Source: MGBC163016 sp964518575 (GTDB taxonomy: Bacteria; Actinomycetota; Coriobacteriia; Coriobacteriales; Eggerthellaceae). From it: a stretch of 55,043 nt of DNA. Location of the stretch: assembly GCA_964518575.1 (NCBI GenBank), contig CAZFGW010000014.1:1-55043 (forward strand), written 5' to 3'. The position numbers and the translations under genes were made by a program. This document shows, piece by piece, positions 1 to 5,915 of this stretch (position 1 is its first letter; each line of letters opens with the position of its first letter). The notes beneath the pieces are model-generated. The model had not been told where the DNA came from. It was given only the letters and a program-made list of their open reading frames with translations, and did not search any database.

Positions 1-32
1 GGTCGCGAGTTCAAGTCTCGTACATCCCGCCA
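1..32 (+). tRNA. tRNA-Asp 3' end (partial, cut by window edge), att copy 1
   Basis: The first bases hold the end of the variable loop, the T arm with loop TTCAAGT, the 3' acceptor strand ACATCCC, discriminator G and an encoded CCA. The two longer downstream copies include the anticodon loop CTGTCAC, that is anticodon GTC, so this is tRNA-Asp. The 5' half lies outside the window, so this may be the end of the functional gene or of another att copy. A terminator follows directly. Confidence 0.65.
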
Positions 33-44
33 TTTGAAGCACCA

Positions 45-80
45 GGTCAGGAGTCATTTTTGCTCCTGACCTTTTGTTTT
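45..80 (+). terminator. Rho-independent terminator after tRNA-Asp copy 1
   Basis: A 9-bp stem, GGTCAGGAG pairing with CTCCTGACC, encloses a short loop and is followed by a T-rich tract. The same stem recurs after the other two tRNA 3' copies (3958-3992 and 5764-5794) with different loops. Confidence 0.85.
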
Positions 81-100
81 CTCTCGGATCTGCTAACCCT

Positions 101-124
101 AAAATGGAGCCGAAAATGGAGCTG
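101..124. repeat. Left-end tandem repeat of cassette A (candidate recombinase arm sites)
   Basis: Two tandem copies of AAAATGGAGC separated by CG. The same double repeat occurs at 3627, 4017 and 5433, always near a cassette end. Read on the minus strand it encodes Ala-Pro-Phe-Ser-Ala-Pro-Phe followed here by a stop, which could be the relic C-terminus of a lost integrase gene. Confidence 0.6.
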
Positions 125-283
125 TCTTCAAGAGTTTTGGCTTTGCGTTTCGCTTTACGCTCATAAGCAATAAGTCCCTGAACTGGTAAGTTTCTAAACT
201 CTGATTTCAGCGTTTGATTTAGCTCCGATGTATTCCGTCGGAGATTGTCTAGCGCGGAGCTTACCGCTCGGTGCTATGACGCC

Positions 284-311
284 CAATTGCGCAAGGCTCG
301 TTTTTTATAAT
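284..311 (+). promoter_or_regulatory. Candidate promoter of the Mrr-KAP operon
   Basis: A consensus -10 box TATAAT at 306-311 lies 58 bp before the nuclease start. The -35 region is weak (CAATTG about 16 bp upstream). The GTPase cassette has a TATAAT at a similar distance from its start. Confidence 0.4.
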
Positions 312-369
312 GGAATCAACACGATTGTGCTGCTAGTTTCAAATCAATATCTGCAACTAAGGAGAAACA

Positions 370-1278
370 ATGCCTCTGCCAACTCAGACTGACGCATTCT
401 ATATCACGTTAGAGATGTTCAACGATGGAATACCTCATACTCGAAAAGAGATTTTCAACAAAGCGATCAATGTGATTTCTCTTACCGATGAAGAAGTTAA
501 AGAAAAGACGAAAAGCGGTACACCAATATATGAAAGCCGTCTTGGTTGGGGCATCTCATATCTTGAAAGGGCGGGAATGCTCAAAAAGGTGCGCAGAGGC
601 GTATATGAAATAACTTCTAGAGGAGAACAAGCGCTTCGAGAAGGTGTTGATGGAAAGCAGTTTCTGTACAAGCTTAATACCATCATTGATGAGGAGAACC
701 CTTGGAACATTGGAGCAGACAGTAAAAAAGTAATAGATTTTGTCCACGATGATTCTAGCCATGAGGAAAAGTCCCCACAGGAAGCTATTGAGCAAGCTAT
801 TTCATCACTAAATGATTCATTGGCATCCGAGCTTCTTAATATGATTCTTGAACATGATCCATATGTGTTTGAGGAGATCGTGGTTAAGCTACTCGAAGTT
901 ATGGGATATGGAGTTGGAGAGGTTACCTCTAAGAGTAACGACGGTGGTATAGATGGCATCATAACAGCAGACCCATTGGGCTTTGAATCCATATATACTC
1001 AGGCAAAAAGATACAGTCCCAGCAATAAGGTTGGTGCGCCTGAGATTCAAGGATTCATTGGTGCTTTGAGAAACGCAAATAAGGGTGTATTTATAACTAC
1101 CTCTAGCTTTCAACCAGCAGCAGTTGATGTAGCGAATAGCTGTCTGTATGCAAAGATCAAACTCATAGATGGTGAAGAACTGATCAACCTCATGATTAAG
1201 TACAACGTAGGCGTAACTGTTGAAGAGACTTACGAAATAAAGAGGATTGATTTGGATTTCTTCGACGAGCTTTCATAG
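370..1278 (+). CDS. Mrr-like restriction endonuclease family protein
   Basis: This 302-residue protein has an N-terminal winged-helix-like region (about 1-90), a charged linker and a C-terminal Mrr-type nuclease domain (about 155-290). Visible catalytic residues fit the PD-(D/E)xK fold: a Glu in the FEE segment near 168, Asp195 in GGIDG, and Gln211-Ala-Lys213 in the QAK motif. Mrr-family nucleases cut DNA, often modified DNA, and need no cognate methylase; none is encoded nearby. The start is fixed by AAGGAGA 6 bp upstream. The KAP NTPase follows after 45 bp, probably in one operon. AT-rich composition and the tRNA-bounded location indicate horizontal transfer. A defence role is inferred. Confidence 0.8.
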   Translation: MPLPTQTDAFYITLEMFNDGIPHTRKEIFNKAINVISLTDEEVKEKTKSGTPIYESRLGWGISYLERAGMLKKVRRGVYEITSRGEQALREGVDGKQFLYKLNTIIDEENPWNIGADSKKVIDFVHDDSSHEEKSPQEAIEQAISSLNDSLASELLNMILEHDPYVFEEIVVKLLEVMGYGVGEVTSKSNDGGIDGIITADPLGFESIYTQAKRYSPSNKVGAPEIQGFIGALRNANKGVFITTSSFQPAAVDVANSCLYAKIKLIDGEELINLMIKYNVGVTVEETYEIKRIDLDFFDELS

Positions 1279-1323
1279 AAAAGTTCATTATCGGATTATT
1301 GATCGGAAAAGGTATTCACTTAA

Positions 1324-3504
1324 ATGAATCTATATTCTGACACTCCAATAGAAACAAGCAGCGAAGATAAACTCGAAAGATCTATCTTTGTAAAATCGAT
1401 TGCGAACACAATAAAGAGCGTCCCAAAGAATGAATCATTCACAATTGGCCTACATGGAAAGTGGGGATCAGGAAAGACGTCCGTTATTAATCTCTTGGTC
1501 AATGAATTGAATTCGTTGCATAAAAATCAGATGGACGATCTTATTATTTTGCGATTTGAGCCTTGGAATTATATTGACGATTCGCAGTTGCTCGATCAGT
1601 TTTTTGCAAGTCTTACAAATGCGTTAAGTATTAATAAAGGAAGTAAAGTTTTAGAAGCGATCGGTGCCGCTTTAGAGAGTTATGGCAATGCAGCTTCTCT
1701 ATTAAGCTATGTTGCGGGAATAGGGCCAATAGGCGAAATACTGAATGTCGCAACAAAGGGTACTGGGAAGCTCTTCAGAAAAAAAGCTGAAAAGAGAGAC
1801 TTACAAAAACTAAAGAATATAGTTTGCGATAAACTCAAAGAATACGACGGGAAAATTATCGTTATTATTGATGACATAGATCGCTTGACTAACGATCAGA
1901 TTCGCATGATTTTTCAGTTGGTTGCATCGATAGCAAATTTTCCAAACATCATATATCTTTTAGTTTTCGATAGGGATATTGCGCGCCACGCGTTAGATAT
2001 TCTTCAATATGATGATTATCTAGAAAAGATTATTCAGTTTTCAATAGCCTTACCTCAGACAAGTCAGAACCAAATTCAATCTATTCTTTTTGAATCTCTT
2101 AATAGACTCATTGATAGCGAATTAAATAACACCTTTGATAAAGATCATTGGAGAGACGTTTACATTTCGTGCATCGAACCAAGAATTCAATCGATAAGGG
2201 ATGTTAAAAGGTTTACAAATACACTTTCGATGTTGCATTCAGAACTCGGTGCCGAGATTGATTTTGCAGATCTTGCTGCCATATCAGTACTACAGGTTTG
2301 GCATCCTGGTTTTCTTGAATGGATATTTCATTCTTCAAATGACTTGTGCGGGAGTGCATCTATTTATTTAACCGGTAATACAAATAGCCAAAAGAAAGCC
2401 ATCGAAGCGTCCTTGGATGCATGTATCGCAAAAGAGTATAGTGGATACGCTATTGGTTTCCTAAAAACAGTTTTCCCAAAATGCAATCATTTGTTTGGTA
2501 ATACTATATCAGGAGAAAACGCATCTGAGCTTCGCTCTAAAGGTCGAATTGCCTGTTCTGAATGTCTTGATTTGGTGATGAGATTTTGTATCCCTGAAAC
2601 TTCGATTTCCAAGAAAGAAATTGAAAGAGCATTATTTGATTCCAATCTCGACAGCCTAAGAGAGACGATGTTGGGTTGGGCGTGCAGAAATGCGCTCGCT
2701 GATTTCATTGTTTACTTAAAAGGAGTGATGGATAAACTGCCCGCTTCACGTTTACCAATCATTGCTGAAGCAATCTTTCTGACTATGGGTAAATCAAAGG
2801 CGGATGATCAGGGCCTATTCAGTATTCCTATCAAGGATCGTCTAATGTATTCCGCCGAAGAGGTGTTGCGCAAAGCGGGGAAAGATGAAGCTGAGAGAGT
2901 TATATCAAGGGTTATATCAGAGTTTGATGAAAACAATCTTTTTGCATTCGCATCATTTGTAAACTCGCAAATTATTGACCTTGGAAAGCGTGAAGGCTGC
3001 GAGCCAAAACCCGATAAACAGGTAATAACATTGACATTTTTGGATAGATTGCAATTACAATATGTGGAAAAAGTTAAACACTACGCACAGATAGAAAACA
3101 TTCTTGAAAGACCTGATAGCTATCTAGCGATATTTCTTTGGCAAGAACTATATAACGATGAAGCTGATGAATATATAAGAAATTCTGTCGCCCAGTCTGA
3201 TCTTGCAACGGTAATGTATGGAACACGTATAGCGGGAAGATGGGAAGGAACGACGGGGTCTGGTTGGACATTCCGAAACACTAGTAACGATTATATTTCC
3301 CAAGAACAAATCGTTGAATCGGCGAATCGCGTTCGTTTCCAAAAGAGGTTTTGGGATCTCGATGTGCAAGATCAAGAAAAAATCGTCACGGTAGTGCTAC
3401 TTGATGGTAGAGAAGATAGCAGTATTACCGCTTCCGAGGCTGATGTCGAGCTAGGCAAATGGCGGCGTAAATATACTGAGTTCATTAATACTAACCAAGG
3501 CTAG
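1324..3504 (+). CDS. KAP-family P-loop NTPase
   Basis: This 726-residue protein has a Walker A motif GKWGSGKT at 45-52, the KAP-typical FEPWNY segment at 79-84, and a Walker B region KIIVIIDDIDRL at 177-188. An FDRDIA segment follows near 215, also typical of KAP NTPases. Residues 117-142 are moderately hydrophobic and glycine-rich, where many KAP proteins carry membrane segments. The C-terminal 400 residues are unrecognised. KAP proteins include phage-exclusion ATPases such as PifA. Here the gene sits 45 bp behind an Mrr-like nuclease inside a mobile cassette, suggesting a sensor or effector pair. The coupling is inferred. Confidence 0.8.
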   Translation: MNLYSDTPIETSSEDKLERSIFVKSIANTIKSVPKNESFTIGLHGKWGSGKTSVINLLVNELNSLHKNQMDDLIILRFEPWNYIDDSQLLDQFFASLTNALSINKGSKVLEAIGAALESYGNAASLLSYVAGIGPIGEILNVATKGTGKLFRKKAEKRDLQKLKNIVCDKLKEYDGKIIVIIDDIDRLTNDQIRMIFQLVASIANFPNIIYLLVFDRDIARHALDILQYDDYLEKIIQFSIALPQTSQNQIQSILFESLNRLIDSELNNTFDKDHWRDVYISCIEPRIQSIRDVKRFTNTLSMLHSELGAEIDFADLAAISVLQVWHPGFLEWIFHSSNDLCGSASIYLTGNTNSQKKAIEASLDACIAKEYSGYAIGFLKTVFPKCNHLFGNTISGENASELRSKGRIACSECLDLVMRFCIPETSISKKEIERALFDSNLDSLRETMLGWACRNALADFIVYLKGVMDKLPASRLPIIAEAIFLTMGKSKADDQGLFSIPIKDRLMYSAEEVLRKAGKDEAERVISRVISEFDENNLFAFASFVNSQIIDLGKREGCEPKPDKQVITLTFLDRLQLQYVEKVKHYAQIENILERPDSYLAIFLWQELYNDEADEYIRNSVAQSDLATVMYGTRIAGRWEGTTGSGWTFRNTSNDYISQEQIVESANRVRFQKRFWDLDVQDQEKIVTVVLLDGREDSSITASEADVELGKWRRKYTEFINTNQG

Positions 3505-3893
3505 TATTAATCGCGTCAGAGCTCTCTATGCTAGTAATAACAATTGATAGCTATTACATGAAATGTCTTACCAGGCGTTGCTGTGTCTATTTTCGGCTCC
3601 AGCGCAAAAATACGATAACAAAATACAAAATGGAGCTGAAAATGGAGCCGACTTGAAGTCGCTTACTTCCTCTTGAAGGACATGGCTGGGTCTAGGCTTG
3701 GGTACATGATTTTCAGCTATTCGCTTTGCTCGAGGTAAACCGTCTTCTATCATCGATAAGTCATTTTGTTTAAGAGCCATAAATCACCAGTTCAGTAGGT
3801 CAAAACGATTGCTATCCTTTGAAAATCTAAGACCTCCGGAGACGACCCATATTATTAACTTTGAATTCAATCATGGTTTATCGAAAACAGCAC
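3505..3893. other. Right end of cassette A, no convincing gene
   Basis: This stretch holds an inverted single copy of the repeat (TTTTCGGCTCCA, 3590-3601), the tandem repeat at 3627-3650 and a following 32-bp block (3651-3682). That block is repeated with one mismatch at 5457-5488 in cassette B and contains the palindrome GACTTGAAGTC. A 70-codon minus-strand frame (3568-3780) has no good ribosome-binding site. The remaining 200 bp up to the att core is only loosely similar to the matching part of cassette B. Confidence 0.55.
3627..3650. repeat. Right-end tandem repeat of cassette A
   Basis: Two AAAATGGAGC copies separated by TG, in the same orientation as the left-end pair. They lie 243 bp before the att core; the corresponding pair in cassette B lies 242 bp before its core. 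The constant spacing argues for a cis-acting end. Confidence 0.6.
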
Positions 3894-3945
3894 CTCCGTC
3901 CTGTCACGTCGGAGGTCGCGAGTTCAAGTCTCGTACATCCCGCCA
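3894..3945 (+). repeat. att site copy 2: anticodon arm to CCA of tRNA-Asp
   Basis: The duplicated block starts at the anticodon stem (CTCCG), includes the loop CTGTCAC with anticodon GTC, the variable loop, T arm, acceptor strand and CCA. It differs from copy 3 by one base (G3915 versus A5720). No D arm or 5' acceptor strand precedes it, so it is a tRNA fragment and not a gene. Position 30-40 in the anticodon stem would be a U-U mismatch in both copies. Confidence 0.85.
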
Positions 3946-3957
3946 TTAAAATGTCGA

Positions 3958-3992
3958 GGTCAGGAGCTATATTTGAGTCTCCTGACCTTTTT
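3958..3992 (+). terminator. Rho-independent terminator at left end of cassette B
   Basis: Stem GGTCAGGAG / CTCCTGACC with a 12-base loop and a five-T tract. Stem bases equal those of the terminators after att copies 1 and 3; only the loop differs. Confidence 0.85.
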
Positions 3993-4016
3993 CGTTTCAG
4001 AATGATCCGCTGTCCC

Positions 4017-4040
4017 AAAATGGAGCCGAAAATGGAGCTG
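4017..4040. repeat. Left-end tandem repeat of cassette B
   Basis: Two AAAATGGAGC copies separated by CG, as at 101-124. The following bases (CTTTGAAGATGC) resemble the block after the right-end repeats, so left and right ends are direct repeats of one module. On the minus strand the frame reads Lys-Ala-Ala-Pro-Phe-Ser-Ala-Pro-Phe. Confidence 0.6.
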
Positions 4041-4114
4041 CTTTGAAGATGCTATCTTCCTCCACTTTCTCTGAACCCAAGTAATTATTTTGAACTGTTT
4101 TAGGTTTAGCGCAG

Positions 4115-4144
4115 TTAAAGCCATACCAATTTTGATTCTATAAT
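4115..4144 (+). promoter_or_regulatory. Candidate promoter of the cassette B GTPase
   Basis: TATAAT at 4139-4144 with a weak -35 (TTAAAG, 18-bp spacer). It lies 55 bp before the GTPase start. Confidence 0.4.
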
Positions 4145-4199
4145 GAAAATACCATTCGACCAATTTACAAGATGAAATACTAAAGCTGAGGTGGCTATC

Positions 4200-5390
4200 A
4201 TGAAGTATGGGAATGTTCTGGTAATTGGTAACTCAGGAGTCGGCAAATCAACACTTATTAATGCTGTTCTAGGAGAAGATGCAGAGAAGAAGGCTCCTAC
4301 AAGCATTGGCATAAGCGGTACAACAAAGGAGCTGGAAATATACGAGAGCGATGTTATTCCATTTAGAATCATAGATACAATCGGCTTTGAACCCTCTTTT
4401 TTCAAAAGGAAAGCCGCCATTAATGCGGTTAAGAAATGGTCTAAAGAGAGTATTAAAGAAGAAAACAGTGAGAAGAAAATCAATGTGATCTGGTTCTGTG
4501 TAGAAGGCACTTCAAGTAAGCTCTTTCCTGAATCGATAATGAGCCTTTCAAAAGCAACAGCGATGTGGGAATCCGTTCCTGTGATTGTTGTCATTACTAA
4601 ATCGTATTCAGTTCCTGATCGTAAAGAAAACATACAAATGGTGAATAACGCTTTTGCAACTCAAAAGAGGTATTCAAAGAATCTTAAAGACGTTATCCCT
4701 GTGGTTGCTTCAACATTTACGCTCAATGATACGGCTTTTGCTGCACCTGAAGGAATATCTGAGTTGATTGATGCTACTAATGCTGTAATGCCAGAAGGAA
4801 TCAAGGCTGCTTCTAAAGATATTGCGGCATTTAAACTTAAAAGAAAACGCGCTTTAGCTCAATCTGTTGTAGCTGCTTCTACTGCAGGAGGCGCCACTGT
4901 AGGAGCTGCGCCAATTCCTATTGCCGATGCGCTTATCCTCTCACCTATTGAGCTAGGGGAAGTAGGCGCAATATCCAAGATATATGAAGTGAAGGATAGT
5001 GAGGACTCTAAACGATTCATTAACTCGATTGTAGAGGTTGGAACCGTAAGCGCTGCTGCAAAAGCAGCTATTAGTGCGTTAAAAGCCATACCTGGGATTA
5101 ACTTAGCAGCTTCTGTTGTCAATGCAATTATTGCTGCAAGTTTTGTTGCGGCAATAGGCGAAGGTTCTATTTATGCATTTGAGAAAATATATATTGGTGA
5201 AAAAACTTTAAATGATATCGACTGGGTCAAAAAAATAATGGAATCAAAGCTATCGAATGACTTTATTAATAAAATCACAGAGGCAATTAACAACGTGGCG
5301 CAAAATGGAAATGGCAACAATATAGTCGATCTTATTACCAATATAGTTGTTCCATTATTTTCGACGAAGGAGTCGAAACCAGACAATTAA
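4200..5390 (+). CDS. GTP-binding protein with DUF697-like C-terminal domain
   Basis: This 396-residue protein begins with a P-loop GTPase domain: G1 GNSGVGKST (10-18), a Thr-Thr G2 candidate near 41, and G3 DTIG (59-62). The G4 position reads TKSY in place of T/NKxD, so nucleotide specificity may be relaxed. After about residue 200 comes an Ala/Gly-rich helical region with the segment GAAPIPIADALILSPIE, typical of DUF697/YcjF-type domains that associate with membranes. ATG at 4200 is preferred over the in-frame GTG at 4191 because GAGGTG lies 6 bp upstream of the ATG. It is the only cargo of cassette B. A dynamin- or immunity-GTPase-like defence role is speculation. Confidence 0.75.
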   Translation: MKYGNVLVIGNSGVGKSTLINAVLGEDAEKKAPTSIGISGTTKELEIYESDVIPFRIIDTIGFEPSFFKRKAAINAVKKWSKESIKEENSEKKINVIWFCVEGTSSKLFPESIMSLSKATAMWESVPVIVVITKSYSVPDRKENIQMVNNAFATQKRYSKNLKDVIPVVASTFTLNDTAFAAPEGISELIDATNAVMPEGIKAASKDIAAFKLKRKRALAQSVVAASTAGGATVGAAPIPIADALILSPIELGEVGAISKIYEVKDSEDSKRFINSIVEVGTVSAAAKAAISALKAIPGINLAASVVNAIIAASFVAAIGEGSIYAFEKIYIGEKTLNDIDWVKKIMESKLSNDFINKITEAINNVAQNGNGNNIVDLITNIVVPLFSTKESKPDN

Positions 5391-5432
5391 TAAATGGATG
5401 TGTTTTGAGTCTTCTGCGCAACAGTAAAACCT

Positions 5433-5488
5433 AAAATAGAGCTGAAAATGGAGCTGACTTGAAGTCGCTTACTTCTTCTTGAAGGACA
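5433..5488. repeat. Right-end repeat module of cassette B
   Basis: A tandem pair, AAAATAGAGC then AAAATGGAGC, at 5433-5456 is followed by a 32-bp block nearly identical to 3651-3682. Read on the minus strand, the differences between the two right ends are mostly synonymous in a frame encoding VLQEEVSDFKSAPFSA, consistent with a former coding C-terminus. Confidence 0.6.
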
Positions 5489-5698
5489 CAAGGGTGTTCA
5501 GAGCTAAAAAGCTGACTATAGCCATTCGTTAAGTCGAAAGCCTTTTTGCTGAATCATATCAATGCCGCTCTCTATTGATCAGCTACAAATCACCTGATCA
5601 GAGGATAAGAATGCTTACTAACTTATGAAGACTTATGGCTTCTAAAGACGATTTGCGCCACCTTCGCTAATCTCGTGCATGGCTTCTCAAAACACCAA
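5489..5698. other. Cassette B right-end spacer, no gene seen
   Basis: AT-rich DNA between the right-end repeat and att copy 3. I see no supported ORF or RNA. Its length and a few short matches parallel the same spacer in cassette A. Confidence 0.5.
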
Positions 5699-5750
5699 CT
5701 CCGTCCTGTCACGTCGGAGATCGCGAGTTCAAGTCTCGTACATCCCGCCA
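5699..5750 (+). repeat. att site copy 3 (right boundary of the array)
   Basis: Same anticodon-arm-to-CCA fragment as 3894-3945, with one substitution at 5720. Sequence downstream (from about 5751) is presumably the original chromosomal flank of the tRNA gene, including its native terminator. Confidence 0.85.
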
Positions 5751-5763
5751 TTTGAATGCCAAA

Positions 5764-5794
5764 GGTCAGGAGTCGTTTCGCTCCTGACCTTTTT
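5764..5794 (+). terminator. Rho-independent terminator after att copy 3, probably native to the tRNA gene
   Basis: Stem GGTCAGGAG / CTCCTGACC, short loop TCGTTTCG, five T. It lies beyond the last att copy, so it is the likely ancestral terminator that the cassettes imitate. Confidence 0.85.
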
Positions 5795-5829
5795 CGTTTA
5801 TCGGTGCTGACAGCGCTTTCGTGCAAGGC

Positions 5830-5864
5830 GGGCGAGATGAATCTCGCCCCAACGTCTATTCCCC
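5830..5864 (-). repeat. Dispersed hairpin repeat, copy 1
   Basis: Read on the minus strand this is GGGGAATAGACGTT followed by a hairpin with arms GGGCGAGA and TCTCGCCC around TTCA. A near-identical unit lies at 16613-16652 on the plus strand. Each copy sits just downstream of a gene in the same orientation (ohyA here, tenA there), so it may act as a 3' processing or termination element. Confidence 0.6.
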
Positions 5865-5915
5865 ATCGCAATTCCCATTGAATCGGTTCCTGCTATGTAT
5901 GGTTATCCGCTTCGT

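Larger units (their letters stand above)
1..3900. mobile_element. Integrase-less tRNA-Asp cassette A (Mrr nuclease + KAP NTPase)
   Basis: This AT-rich segment lies between two copies of the tRNA-Asp 3' end. Identity between the downstream copies begins exactly at the 5' side of the anticodon stem, so the probable crossover is the anticodon loop, as for many tyrosine recombinases. Its left boundary is therefore just outside the window. Paired AAAATGGAGC repeats lie 68 bp inside the left tRNA end and 243 bp before the right att core. No integrase or excisionase is visible. The cargo is a two-gene operon with candidate antiphage functions. Element status is inferred from att duplication, composition and shared ends with cassette B. 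Confidence 0.7.
3901..5706. mobile_element. Integrase-less tRNA-Asp cassette B (DUF697-type GTPase)
   Basis: This 1.8-kb segment between att copies 2 and 3 carries a single GTPase gene. Its ends match cassette A: terminator, tandem repeat 71 bp after CCA on the left, and tandem repeat 242 bp before the att core on the right, followed by the shared 32-bp block. It encodes no recombinase. The cargo is unrelated to that of cassette A, so the two share ends only. Confidence 0.7.

Noticed and set aside
3568..3780. 70-codon minus-strand ORF at the right end of cassette A
   Set aside because: No ribosome-binding site, and much of it is the repeat module. The matching frame in cassette B is cut by a stop, so it is treated as a relic and not a gene.
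3861..4046. 61-codon plus-strand ORF spanning att copy 2
   Set aside because: It runs through the tRNA fragment and terminator; the frame is accidental.
5699..5750. A functional tRNA-Asp gene at the third att copy
   Set aside because: There is no D arm or 5' acceptor strand before the anticodon arm.
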